A DNA stretch of 32,496 nt from Chara braunii (lineage: Eukaryota; Streptophyta; Charophyceae; Charales; Characeae), in assembly GCA_003427395.1 (NCBI GenBank), contig BFEA01000111.1, positions 2,629,032 through 2,661,527 of the forward strand, written 5' to 3'. Numbering within the stretch: the stretch's first letter is position 1; each line of letters opens with the position of its first letter. The translations under genes were made by a program, and so were the position numbers. The notes beneath the pieces were generated by a model. It was not told the DNA's origin, did not search any database, and saw only the letters and a list, made by a program, of their open reading frames with translations. Below, piece after piece: positions 1 to 10,805 of this stretch.

Positions 1-127
1 TGGGGGTGCGGATGGGGTTATTTTGGGTTCTGGACTACCGATCGCCGACAGGTCGGCGCCGACGGCGCCCTGTTCGGCAGCCGACGGGTCTGGGGCCGCC
101 TATCGTCAGTGTGACTACCCTGGAGGT
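1..127. other. Unassigned GC-rich left flank
   Basis: No protein match is recognisable before the LINE reverse transcriptase begins near 128. The stretch contains a perfect small inverted repeat, GCCGAC (44-49) and GTCGGC (52-57), followed by two GGCGCC palindromes (55-60 and 64-69). An open frame runs through it from 23 into the LINE, but its first 35 codons resemble nothing in the other LINE copies, so I treat them as flank. Confidence 0.4.
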
Positions 128-2332
128 ATGGGAAAACTTTTAAGCAACAGTGTGGTGACCCTACTCTACAAAAAGGGCGATCGTGAGGACATTCGTAACT
201 ACAGGCCAATCTCTCTTCTCACCATCCCCTACAAGATTCTAGCCAAAGCTTTAGCCCTCATAATTCTAAATCTCACAGATAAGTGCTTCCACATAGACCA
301 AGCTGGATTTATCCCGAGCAGATACATCTTAGACAACGTTCTCACACTCAATGAAGCCACCCGTAAAGTCCAAGAAAAGAGACTGAAAACAACAATCTTA
401 TTTTTTGACTTTGAGAAGGCCTATGACCAAGTCAACTGGGATTTCCTTAACGCGAGTATGGAGAAAATGGGAGTAGGATACAACTTTAGGAAATGGGTAA
501 GGAACCTCTACAATGATGCTTCAGGCTACGTTCAAGTGAACGGCCTTCTGTTTGAACAATACCCAATTTCCCGTTCAATCCGCCAGGGTGATCCTCTAGC
601 CCCACCGATCTTCGTGTTCGTGATGGAAGTGATTGCCTCCTTTCTGCGCAAAGACCCGCCAATCCAACGACTACCGGAACTCAATACGGGTACACATCAC
701 CATATCCACTTTCCAACAGTAATATTGTTTGCAAATGATCTCACTGTCCTAATTAGGGCATCAGTCCAAGCTTTAGTCAGAGCAATGGAAGCTTTCAGGC
801 TAGCCTCCGAAATGAAGATCAATTGGAAAAAAACGATAGGGTGGTGGCTCTCCAAAGAACAGAAACCTAAAATGGGGGGACCTGAAGCAGACATGACATG
901 GGAACAACCGGAAGGCCGACCAGATATCTGGGCATCATGGTTTCCAAAGTGGGCCCAGCACCGCAAATGGCACAGAGTCTGTTAACCAAACAAATCAATA
1001 GAATGGGGCGATGGGGCGACACATACACCTCCCTCATAGGAAGAGCTTTGGCACTCGACACGTCCATCTTCTTAATGATGTGGTACATTGCTTCCATTTG
1101 GACCGTACCTGATCATACCATCAAAGAACTCAACAGCGAAGCACGAGCCTATCTCTGGTCAGGTGACCCAAACAAAGCCAGATACATCCCCAAGGTAGCA
1201 TGACACTTCCTAACAAGGAAATTCTCCAAAGGAGAATTAGGGATAATCGACCCCAAACAAGAAACAAAGGCCCTACAGATAAAGTGGATAACTAAATTGC
1301 TGACTCAACCAAGACTGGCATGGCACAATCTAGCCTTAGATAGCATAAGAGCTATAGCCACAATCCAAACCCCGACTAACATGTTAGGTCTTTTTTGGGT
1401 CATGAATAAAGACTGGTCACCAAAACGGGCAGGAGAAGAAGGCGAACAAATGCACAACAAAATGATGACGGCCCCCCAACTCCCTACTGGTCGGCCCTGA
1501 TTCGCATATGGAGAAGCATCATGTCGGGAAGAGGTAAAAAACCCAAATCCAAAGAAGAAGTGATACGACTTCTCTTTGGGAACCAATACATGAGGGATGA
1601 AGGAGACCTTCCTCTTTCCTTATCCAACAGTCAGTGGTGGCTTTCATGGATCAAGCATGGAATATGGAGGGTTGGACACATCTAGGACGATGAGATAAAA
1701 GACTGGATTGACGAGGATCAACTGAGACAACACCTGAAAGGATGCCACAACAGGGATGAAAACCTAACAAATGTCGTGAACGGTATACTTGACGGATGGA
1801 AAGAACTTTTGAAGGAAGACTTCACGTGGAAAGCAGGGGAATGGGGTGTCTTAATTCAGGAACCCATGCCAGATAAAGCATACCAATTCTCCCGCAGATC
1901 CTCAGGATCAGACCTTTTGGGAGTTTTCACCTCCTTCCCTATAGACCACTCCAATCCCAAAGCACCCACCATCTACAATATCAACCCAGTAGAGATAAAC
2001 CTCAATTCATACACACTCTGGAAAGTGAGGGTACTTGGGATGTGGCCGANNNCNCNNTCCCTATAGACCACTCCAATCCCAAAGCACCCACCATCTACAA
2101 TATCAACCCAGTAGAGATAACCCTCAATTCATACACACTCTGGAAAGTGAGGGTACTTGGGATGTGGCCGAAGACAATCTTCCAAGTCGAAACGACGATC
2201 CTAGAATTAGAATTCGACCCAGACGAATGGGCCTGGCTCTCAGGCAGTAACAGATTCTGTAAAACCCCCATCTTAACTACACAATACACAGTTAAAATGG
2301 GCTACAAAATAGTACTAAAAACAAAAGACCCT
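128..2332 (+). mobile_element. LINE copy 1, 5' part (interrupted; resumes at 10802)
   Basis: This is an L1-type non-LTR retrotransposon fragment. It starts inside the reverse transcriptase and ends in the linker before the zf-RVT zinc-binding region, at a Lys-Asp-Pro (AAA GAC CCT). The missing zf-RVT part, 3' UTR and poly(A) of the same reading are found at 10802-11948, which starts at the homologous codons Lys-Val-Pro (AAA GTC CCT). The 10-mers AAAAGACCCT (2323-2332) and AAAAGTCCCT (10802-10811) differ at one base and look like a target site duplication made when copy 2 inserted. The 5' part of the element (ORF1, endonuclease) is absent. Confidence 0.85.
128..2332 (+). pseudogene. LINE ORF2 remnant: reverse transcriptase (copy 1)
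   Basis: Reverse transcriptase for target-primed reverse transcription of LINE RNA. Visible landmarks are the fingers motif NYRPISLL (about 198-220), the catalytic block FFDFEKAYDQVNWDF (about 401-445), SIRQGDPLAPPIF (about 577-615) and the active-site box near 727-740. That box reads FANDL where copies 2 and 3 read FADDL, so a catalytic Asp is replaced by Asn (GAC/GAT to AAT). A frameshift lies at about 900-925. TGA at 1201-1203 replaces the Trp of the KVAW motif, another frameshift falls near 1480-1500, and TAG at 1683-1685 replaces a Trp present in copy 2. After 1500 the translation aligns with the region between RT and zf-RVT of copy 2 (7650-8060). The frame is further disturbed by the N-bearing duplication at 1936-2171. 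It is a dead copy; its C-terminal part is at 10803-11533. Confidence 0.85.
1936..2171 (+). repeat. 114-bp direct duplication flanking an N-gap
   Basis: Bases 1936-2049 and 2058-2171 are the same 114-base sequence with one visible difference (AAACC versus ACCC after GAGAT). They are separated by eight characters of mixed N and C (2050-2057). In copies 2 and 3 the corresponding coding region occurs once. The most likely reading is an assembly join in which overlapping contig ends were not merged; a real tandem duplication in the element is the alternative. Confidence 0.9.
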
Positions 2333-4616
2333 TGTGGTCTATGAGTGTCCAAAAGAACTGACAACCAAGTCAGACGAACTCCACAGTGCTTTTCACCTTC
2401 GCTAGAAAAAGCCAAGAGCTGGACAGGCATGCGAAATTGAAGTGGATATGGGAAAATTTGAAAAGTTTGGAGCCAATTCAAGGAACCGACCCCAAAGTTT
2501 CATTCCACCCAAGATCAAGGAACGTCATCATGGTCTTGTGCATGGACGAAGCATTCTCAGCTTTCCTAACAAACAAATGCTTCACCTGCAACTCCTCAGT
2601 GGTCACAGTGCACCCATGGAAACAAGCCACAACCTATCAACAAACCCCCTTCAGATACAGACAAGACCTGATCAAAAAACACTTCTGGATCCAATTTGAC
2701 AATGTACCTGAGGGAATGCACGACAACACCAAAGAAAGAGTGAAGATCGAATACGGACACTTCAAAGAAATGCGCTGGATAGTATTGACGCCCGACTTCC
2801 TCACTCTGCAGCACAACCAAATGACAGTGGTGTGTTGGACACCGGGGACAACCCAATGCCATACACCCCTGAAGAATGGTTCTTCTTGCAAGACGACAAA
2901 GTCATCAGAATCTTAGTGTCCAGTAAGTCTAACCCACTGTGTTTCAAATGCAGGCAAAGGGGACACTTGGGCACATACGTCACCTGCCCCAAAGCAAGGG
3001 AAAACACAAAACCCAAACCACTCAAAACGGCAAGCCTGCGGGAAGTCGTAGACAAAAAATGGTATTGGTACGTCCCAGGCATGCAGTACGCAGGCTGGGT
3101 TTTCAACGACAACCTGGACACACCGGACTGGGTCTGGACCCTAGACAGCGATCCAACCTCTAGACCGGACGTGTACCCGCCCTTTGACAGCAGGTGGCAG
3201 ACCGTGAAAGTGGAAAAGAAAACACTCAAGAATTTCACCAGAGATCAGACCATAAACGTGGAAATGTTGAAACAAGAGATTTGGGAAAGAGACTTATGTG
3301 CAGACCTACAATCAGTGCAAGAAACAAGAGAAAAGAAATGGGTTGAAGCTGTCAAACAGAATGAAGGTGCTGAAAAAGAAAAGGAGGGCCACCCCGCACA
3401 AAGGACCTATACTAGAAGAACATCGAGGGGACAAGCAAAGGGCAGTCAAGGGCAAAGCCAAGAATCGGCAAAAACAACAATCAAACAAGGAGAGATAACA
3501 ATAGAATCGACAGCGGAAGGGGGACCAGCAACGCAGAATCCAGAAGAGGGGGAAAAAAGGAAGCACCTGGAAGTACTTCTTGACAGGGACGCCACAGACT
3601 CGTACCAAGAGCCAGGTGAAACAGCCTACTACCCTTGGACTGGAAGACAGGAGAGCGAACTACGAAAGTTCATTCAGATTTTTGAGAAGGAAGGGCAAGA
3701 CAAATTTGAACTGCAAATGATTCTGTACAAGGAGGAACAAAAAAACAAACAAAGAACAGACGCTCAGAGAACCCTTTTGCTCCATTGGAAAGAGAAAAAG
3801 AACTCGCAGCCTTCTACGCAGAAAAGTACAGCACAACAAAGGAGAACCCAAAGATGGAGATAGACGAAAGGAACACTGACAGCGCAAGGGTAAAATCCCA
3901 GTATAAGGGAACCAAGCTCTCAAGCTACAAACCTTTATACCTGCATAGCAGCCAAAAGGAACAGCAGGGGCAAGTGGAGACAGACCAAGAGAGCTACCCC
4001 TCAATACAACTTGGCATCCAAGCAGAGGCCCTACAAGCACAGTGCGAAAGACTCAACGACCTCAACAAGGAAATGAGCCTGTGCACGGTAATCGTACAAG
4101 ATTTGCAATACAAGGCACACAAAGGGTTTTGGGAGAGAGCAAAAAAGGAAGCCAGCACGCTGCTACCCACCAGAGCAGTAATTCCCATCCAGCAAGACCC
4201 AGTGAGTGAGGAATGGAAAGTGGCAGTGTCCAATGACCTCACAGTTCCCAAACTGCAACTGGGACAAAAATGTAGCGAGGTGCTGAAAAGGATTGGCAAA
4301 GGAAAGGAACCCAAACTCATGGGGTTGGTAGGCAAACAGTCACGTGAAGAAGAAACCAAAGGAACGAACATCCCAGGGGAAATGGAAGTGGAGTAACATT
4401 ATGACGCAAGACCACTGGTAGTCGTTTTTTACCAACAAACATAACTAACAGACGACATGCAATTGAAGCCTTGGTGGTGGGTGGCAGGTCTTCCCATCAC
4501 TTCTTTAGGGAATGAATCAACCATGTCCCACAATGCAGCAGGGCTGGCCACTTTAGTAGAGTCAGGAATACTAACAATGGAGGAAGACGAACTTCTGGCA
4601 CACCTGACCCCATAGA
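2333..4616 (+). pseudogene. LINE ORF1 (RNA-binding, CCHC knuckle), copy 2
   Basis: ORF1p of plant L1 elements binds the element RNA and forms the ribonucleoprotein with ORF2p. The order is an N-terminal DUF4283/RRM-like region (about 2385-2830), a zinc knuckle CFKCRQRGH...C at 2940-2987, a charged Lys/Glu-rich middle (about 3240-3780) and a conserved C-terminal region (about 3785-4616) that aligns with copy 3 (for example AAFYAEKY with IAFYAEQY). The reading needs three frames: a 2-base loss near 2385, a shift near 2835 and another near 3775. TAA at 4394-4396 interrupts it, and a second in-frame TAA follows at about 4445. The same frame then continues to TAG at 4614-4616 with matches to the copy 3 C-terminus (KPWWWVAGLP versus RPWWEIAQLP), which sets the true end. 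The first 37 residues are missing. Confidence 0.8.
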
Positions 4617-4697
4617 GGATGGACAGGAATACAACTCCTCTTCCTTAGCATAAACATTCATTGCCAGAGCAATAAGACATACTTTAATACATAAACA

Positions 4698-7600
4698 ATG
4701 AAAACACCAAGGGGGGATATAACCATCCAATCCTGGAACGTTAGGGGGCTGGCAACAATTCTGTCAAATGCAGAAAAGTGGCACTGCTTCATAGCTACGA
4801 CAGGATGGAACAACTCTAACCCCCCTGGACATACTGTGTATACAAGAAACCCATCTAATGAACACTGAAGCACACAGGGCAATAGAAAAGGAGATCATTA
4901 GAAGAATGAAAAATTGTAGGGCCACAGTAACAACATGCAATCCCCTCCCTTCTTCAACAGGAGTACTCTCACTGATACACAGAAACACAGAAGTGACCAA
5001 CCAGTTGCAGATCACAGCAACTTCAGCGGATCTCACGCCAGGAAGATGGACCAAAGTGGACCTGACTTACAGGGGAGAGGAACTCTCAGTCAAAAACATC
5101 TACGCTCCCAACTCGTCAACAGAGAGAACAAAATTTTTCACAGAAGTCAGAACGCTTCAGCAACCGCAAAGGCACACAATCATAGTAGGAGATTGGAGCA
5201 CCATCCAGAACCCACTATTGGACAAAATTTCGTGGGCAGAAGATACACCCCACGACCCAGCAAGAACAGTACTTACACAACTCATACTAGAAAACAATCT
5301 AAAAGACCCTTACAAAATGCTAAATCCCGACAAAAAAGACTACACATGTATAAGGAAAACAGCCCAAGGCAGAACATCTTTCTCAAGAATTGACTTCTTC
5401 CTCATATCTGACACGCTAGAAGGAGCAGTACAGGACAGTCAAATAGGAAGATTACCGCATTATGACAGCTTCGACCACAACCCAATCAACATCAATCTGA
5501 CCCTCACCTTAGACAACATCTCAAGAAGGAGTTTCTTCAAACTTAACACATCACTGCTTAACCTAAGTACATTCAAGCAAGGCTTACAAGAAAAGTAGGT
5601 AGAACTAAAGGAGAAATTCAGAGAAGGGGAAATTCTAAACGATCTCCCACTAGCGGTTCAAAAGATAGGTGAATGGGCAAATCTCTTTTCGAGGAAAGAA
5701 GCCATTAAGAGGAGAGCAAGACAAAAAAGTCTGAAAGCAATGGTAGAACTTGCAAAATTTAACCTCATCACCAACCCAGGGGAGCCCCTTTACGAACAAC
5801 TCCTAGAAGAAGCCAGAACGAAACTCGGACAATGGGCAGATTGGAAAAGACAGGGGCTAGCAATCAGAGCTAGAGTGAGAGATTGGGAAAGCAACGAAGA
5901 AATGACGAAATTCTTTTTCCAAAAGATCAGGGTGAACCACAGGAACAACAGAATACACAGCCTCAAGGACAACCTAGGGAACCTACAAACCACACAAGAT
6001 GGAATATTGAAAGTAGCATCAGACTTCTATCGATGCCTCTACACCTCCAAGACTAACCCGGACAACTACAACAATACCCAGAAAGCGAGAGAAAAATTCC
6101 TAAAACATCTCGCCAAAGTCTTAAACAGGAAGCCATAGAATACCTGGAGAAGGACATCTCTAAAGAGGAACTTTTCCAAGCCCTCAAGAGTATGCAACCA
6201 AACAAAACCCCTGGAAGAGATGGCCTCCTGAAAAAATTATGGCAGGCCAACTGACACCTACTAGGTGATGCAACCACAACCTTCTTCCAAGAGGCCTTCG
6301 AAAGGGGGTCTCTCGGCGAGGAGTTCAACACCAGGATAGTCACTCTCTTATACAAAAAATGGGATAGGACAAACATAAGGAACTACAGACCCATAACCCT
6401 TCTTCCGGTAATGTACAAAATCTTAGCAAAAGCTCTTGCGAACAGAATAAGGAATGTTACTGACAAGTGTTTCCATTTAGATCAAATAGGATCCATTCCA
6501 AGGAGATACATCCTGGACAATGTAGTATGCCTAAATGAAGCAACAAAGATAATAAAAGATAAAAAATTATAGGTAGCAATACTATTCTTCGACTTTGAAA
6601 AAGCGTACGACCAAGTCAACTGGAATTTCCTACAGCAAAGCATGGAAAAGATGGGGATAGGACCAAATTTCAGAAAATGGGTAAGAGTACTATACGGGGA
6701 CGCCAAAGGGATGGAACAAGTTAACGGGCATCTGTCTGAGAGGTACAAAATGTCTAGATCTGTCAGACAAGGAGACCCATTGGCAGCTCCGATTTTCCTT
6801 TCCGTAATGGAGGCGATAGCTGCCTTCCTACGCAAAGACCCTTCCATAGAAAGACTCTCAGCCCAACACGAGGGAATACCACTCTATATCCCCACAGTAA
6901 TGCTTTTCGCGGACGATCTCACCGTGCTTATCAGAGCGTCGAACTCATCCTTTATGGCACTCACAAAAACAATGCAGACCTTTCAGCTAGCATCGGAAAT
7001 GAAGATCAATTGGAACAAAACAATAGGTTGGTGGTTGTCTTCCTCTGACCCCCCCCAACAAAACCAGGACACTCGAGGATTACAGTGGCTAGACGCCCAA
7101 CATCCTGTGCGCTTCCTTGGCATCCAAGTATCAAGCAAACGACACCAACGAATCCTTAGGGTCCAGTTTCTTAGTCAAAATGACAAACAAACTGGTAGGC
7201 TGGCAAGCAACATGTGTCTCACTCATGGGAAGGGTCTTAGTACTTGATGCCTCAATACTATCCATCGGTTGGTATGTGGCAACTTTGTGGAACCCCCCTA
7301 CAAACTTCTTCACCAGCCTCAAGAAAAACCTAAGGGCCTACCTTTGGACAGGCAGCACAGACAAAGATAGATATATTACCAAAGTGGCATGAAAATATAT
7401 TACCAGACCAAAGACACTAGGGGGACTAGGTCTTCTGAACCCAGCAGCTCAATTCCAAGCTCTACAACTAAAGTGGATAATTAAGTTACTGTTCAACAAA
7501 GAACTACCATGGCACGAGTTAGCACTCCACCAGATCCGCAATCTAGTTCCTTTCAAAGTAGATCCTACCATAGAAGGCTACCATTGGATCCTCAACCCGT

Positions 7601-9124
7601 CATAGACCGCTAAACGTCAAGGAAAAAGCGGACCTTCGGATGGAGAAGATCCACCGAGTGAACATTGGACCACACTAATAACACGCTGGAGAACATGCTT
7701 CCTCCAGAAAATAAAAACCCCACAAATCAGGGAGGAAGTGTTGAGATGACCCCTTTTCGGAAATCCCTCACTAAGAGATCAAGATAAAAAGCCTTGGCCC
7801 CTAAATTCCAAAGGCAGGAAGTGGAGAAAATGGATAAGCAACGGAATTTGGAAGGTAGAATACATATGGAACTCGAATGAAAATAGATGGAGCACAGTCC
7901 AGGAACTCAGAGCCAAACTCAAAGGGGTACACAACTTAAAAGATCAGCTAGAAAACCTGCTAGAAAGCGTCCCACTAAAATGGGAGCTATTGCCAAAATC
8001 CAAAATCAAGTGGGCAGTAGGAGACTGGGCAACCAAAAAAGGAACAACCCTTCCGACGGAGGGGTATAAGCTAATTAAGCTAATTGACAACGAAGAAAGC
8101 AGGGCAGAATTCAAGTCTTTTGAGCTAGTAGACACGCAGAAATCATGGGCAAAACCGGGCAAGATAATTGAGCAAAGGATCACAATCGAACTTAAAAACC
8201 TCAGAAAGGTCAGAACATGCTCACCTAGACTCAGTAGCAAAAGCTCCTTACTTAATGAACAAGGCCATAACAAAACCTGGATCTATAGGCCGGCCGGACC
8301 AAGACATAAAAGAACTGGAAGTGGACCCAGCAGAATGGGGGTGGCTCATTCCTAACAACAAAGGAGGAGCTAGAAAGCTCACACCAATCTACAACTACGA
8401 AGTGAAAACAGGGTACAAGTTAAGAAATCAAACGAAAGACCCCCAATCAATAATTTCAAAGAGATGGAAAAAGAACTTGGGTAAAAACACAGATTGGGGG
8501 GGGCAAAATTCCATGGAGCCAGTACGTCAGTATAGACCAACAAAGATCAGAAGCCTGCAATGGCTTATACTATACTGGGCGTTGCCAGTTAATCAATGGC
8601 TGAGCAAAAGAAGGAAACAAGAAGACCCCCAACAACATTCGGCTTGGTGCAAAATGTGCAGCGAGAGCGCTGAGGAATCTTTGCAACATTGTTTAATATA
8701 CTGCCAGGGGGGCCAAGAACTCTGGGATAGAACCAAATCCCTGTGGGACGACCTATTAGGTCAAGACTACCCAGCGAGGACGAAGTACCTGCTGGCAGGA
8801 AGGAAAGAAGAAGAAGAAGACATCGAAGAAGAGGGAGCCGTCCTTGCAGACCTATGGAGAAGAGCGACCCTGTGGGTAATCTGGAAAGCGAGATGCAAAG
8901 GCACTTTGACCGGTCAAAATTTGGAAGAAAAATGGACCGAAACCAAAACCATAATTCAAACAGAGATAAGAGCACAATGGAGTAGGGAACAAAAAGAGCA
9001 ACAAAAAATACTCCAGACAGAGAAGCGAGAAACGAGCCAAAGGAACTTTGAAAGAATCTGGCTCAGCAAAAACAGAGTTGCAGAGATAGTGAAGGGCAAA
9101 ATCCAATTTAAAAACTGCCGTTAA
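4698..9124 (+). pseudogene. LINE ORF2 (endonuclease, RT, zf-RVT), copy 2
   Basis: ORF2p nicks target DNA and copies element RNA onto it. The start is the ATG at 4698, just before QSWNVRGLATIL, the first APE-type endonuclease motif. After an extra base near 4825 come IQETH, YAPN, VGDWST, FSRIDFFLIS and SFDHNPI (to 5598). The linker region 5740-6138 is followed by the RT: NYRPITLLP (about 6380), LFFDFEKAYDQVNW (about 6583), SVRQGDPLAAPIF (about 6760) and MLFADDLTVLI (about 6900), with the catalytic Asp pair intact. The zf-RVT segment CKMC...HCLIYC lies at about 8650-8705, followed by WVIWKARCKG (about 8874). Damage includes stops at 5596-5598, 6252-6254 (Trp to TGA), 6570-6572 (Gln to TAG), 7390-7392 (Trp to TGA), 7603-7605 (Trp to TAG) and 7747-7749, and several frameshifts (near 4825, 6110, 7120 and 8170). 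Confidence 0.87.
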
Positions 9125-10347
9125 ACCGAAGATCCAGACTCCGGACCTCTTCTACCCCAACCTCTGGCCCGCACAACCTTCACACACCTCAACCCCACGA
9201 GACTTGCCACCCCTGAACCCCCACCCAGAACTCCTAACCCAGACTCTCCATCAAACTAACTTCCCGCCCCAAGTACCAAGCAGGAAGCCCAGGCCCGTCT
9301 TGAGCAAAAAGGAGGAGCCACGAACCACCCAGAAAGCAAGCTCTGTTTCAGATCCAAGGAAGACCCTGATCTCGACAGGGAGAGCACAGAGATGATAACA
9401 AAAGATCAGCAAACTGGGCAGGGAGTGATTGTGGTAAAACAGAAAGGACGGAGGAATTCTGTATACAATGGAAAGACTGGCCCTACTCGGCAAAAGAAAG
9501 AAAAAGACCGACGATCCAGACATCAAGAGGCCAAGACCCAACGCAGCCTAAGAACTGGCTCGTCAAGAAAGGAGGAGGAGCCAAGTCCCAACCGGAAGAC
9601 CAGGATCTGACCCAGACCAAAGGAAGACGCAGACCTTTCAGGGACGACAGCAAAAAAGCCGGGAATCAAACAGAGAGACGACGGCAAAGCGGCAGAGGAG
9701 GGGGTTTGCGACATTCAAGGGAAAGACCGGCCAAACTCGGAAACGGAGGAGAGAAGACAGAGGCTTTAGACTCCAAGCGCTCAAGGCTACACCTAAACAT
9801 TGCAGACGTAAAGGCGCACCATCTCGAGAGAAGCTCGACGAATGCACTGAAAAGGGTTGGAATCTAGCTAGAGGGTTTAAGGGTTCAGTTAGGGTTTAGG
9901 GTTTACTACGAAAATAAGGCAAATATGAAAAATGAAAACGTAGGGGTCAGGGCAGGTTGAGGGATAGGGAAGTATTCTTCAGAAGTGCTAGTCGTACAAC
10001 GAGCATTTAGGGATCAGGGTTAGGCTTAAACGTAAATAAAGCAAACAGGTGTCCAGAGATGACAGACTGCAAAAAAGGTTTATAGGCATCCCAGAACGCT
10101 CCAGTATATCACACCTACCCGACAGCTGCACAGCTGAGAGGAGCAGAACTGGGACCTGACAGAGTGGAAGACAAAATTAGCGTAGGGTAATTCAGGCAGG
10201 GGTGAGAGGTGGTACATCCTTCCTCATGGAAGCAATCAATACCGCCTTCTCGAGCCCCCCAGCCATAATGGGGGGAAGCATGGGTGAGTCTCCTATGTAT
10301 TCCATCATTGACTTGCCGGAGGAAAGGAACCGGACTGTCGCTCCCCA
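9125..10347 (+). other. 3' UTR of LINE copy 2
   Basis: No coding capacity is evident. The first 150 bases are C-rich. A telomere-like block lies at 9873-9905. The last 140 bases match the tails of copies 1 and 3: a hairpin CTTCC-TCAT-GGAAG at 10219-10232, the line ATTGACTTGCCGG, a weaker CCGG (10316-10319) and CCGG (10330-10333) pair, then CGCTCCCCA at 10339-10347. The matching GGGAGC arm of the last hairpin seen in copy 3 is missing here: an N at 10348 and the poly(A) follow directly. This is either a shorter 3' end or an assembly fault at the homopolymer. Confidence 0.7.
9873..9905 (+). repeat. Telomere-like TTTAGGG block inside the LINE 3' UTR
   Basis: Four degenerate units run together: GGGTTTAA, GGGTTCAGTTA, GGGTTTA and GGGTTTA, the last two perfect for the plant-type TTTAGGG unit. 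It sits about 470 bases before the poly(A) of LINE copy 2. Copy 3 has only a loose equivalent (AGGGTACAGGGTTT on its sense strand, about 22258-22245). It is too short to be a telomere end. Confidence 0.7.
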
Positions 10348-10348
10348 N

Positions 10349-10378
<30 letters not shown>
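10349..10378 (+). other. Poly(A) tail of LINE copy 2
   Basis: Thirty A residues follow an N at 10348 and the truncated tail motif CGCTCCCCA. This marks the 3' end of a reverse-transcribed polyadenylated RNA. The N makes the exact junction uncertain. Confidence 0.85.
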
Positions 10379-10380
<2 letters not shown>

Positions 10381-10443
10381 CTTTTATGTGCAACTGCTGC
10401 TGCTGCTGCTGTTGCAAACCTATTTTTAGTCCTCATTCTGGTT

Positions 10444-10546
10444 GCTTTTAAAAAACAAAACAGAACCTCAAGGTTCTGGCTCCTTTTTCATTCTGAGGAG
10501 CATCCTATTCCACCGGCAATTTCGACTGAAGAGGTTTTCCCACCGG
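10444..10546 (-). mobile_element. Inverted LINE 3'-tail fragment
   Basis: Read on the minus strand this gives GCCGGTGGAATAGG, then ATGCTCCTCAGAATG, then AGGAGCCAGAACC and a T/A-rich end, the same order as the tail of LINE copy 3. Ten bases (AACCGGACTG in copy 3) are missing between the first two blocks. The terminal hairpin is kept as GCTCCT and AGGAGC (plus-strand arms 10479-10484 and 10496-10501). Only the last 100 bases of an element are present, with a very short A tail. Confidence 0.75.
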
Positions 10547-10647
10547 ACCGGCAATTTCGACTGAAGATGTTTTCCCACCGGAAGTTTTGTTGGTCGGAGA
10601 TAGAAAAGTAGTGGTCTAGAGGAGAAGAAAGGCAGGAAGATAGCAAC

Positions 10648-10805
10648 GGGACGCTGGACCCGGTTTCCAGCAAAGGGACTACGGATTTTATCGCTATTGT
10701 TCTTTCCAAAGTTATACAATGTAAGGGACGCTGGACCCGGTTTCCAGCAGGTGCAGCTCCCCACCAATAGATGGAGCCAGGTTTTTGTTTAAAAAAAAAA
10801 AAAAA
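10648..10805 (+). repeat. Hairpin module repeated twice, with a second-type LINE tail
   Basis: The 24-base module GGGACGCTGGACCCGGTTTC plus CAGC occurs at 10648-10671 and 10725-10748 and again, with one change, at 15324-15347. It folds on itself: GCTGGA and TCCAGC with a 7-base loop. In the second copy it is followed by GCTCC (10756-10760) and GGAGC (10773-10777), then GTTTTTGTTT and 15 A. The end therefore has two hairpins then poly(A), the same arrangement as the main LINE tails but with a different first hairpin. Confidence 0.7.

Larger units (their letters stand above)
2333..10378 (+). mobile_element. LINE copy 2, 5'-truncated, nested in copy 1
   Basis: L1-type LINE with an ORF1 remnant (2333-4616), ORF2 (4698-9124), a 1.2-kb 3' UTR and poly(A) at 10349-10378. 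Comparison with copy 3 shows the 5' end falls inside ORF1: VVYECPKEL here matches VVYEYPKEK of copy 3, where it begins at residue 38. Incomplete reverse transcription commonly leaves LINEs truncated at the 5' end. The left junction abuts copy 1 with no spacer. On the right the segment 10379-10805 intervenes before copy 1 resumes. It may be part of the same insertion event or later insertions into the tail. Confidence 0.85.
10379..10805. other. Mosaic of LINE tail fragments
   Basis: This 427-base segment lies between the poly(A) of copy 2 and the point where copy 1 resumes. It holds six CTG units (10394-10411), an inverted LINE tail (10444-10546), a 35-base tandem repeat in two copies (10512-10546 and 10547-10581; unit beginning ACCGGCAATTTCG), two copies of a GGGACGCTGGACC hairpin module (10648-10671 and 10725-10748) and a second type of tail ending in 15 A (10791-10805). 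No coding sequence is visible. The candidate target site duplication lies directly after the last poly(A). The whole 2333-10805 block may therefore be one insertion, with the mosaic part of its 3' end, or later elements may have landed in the tail. Confidence 0.6.
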
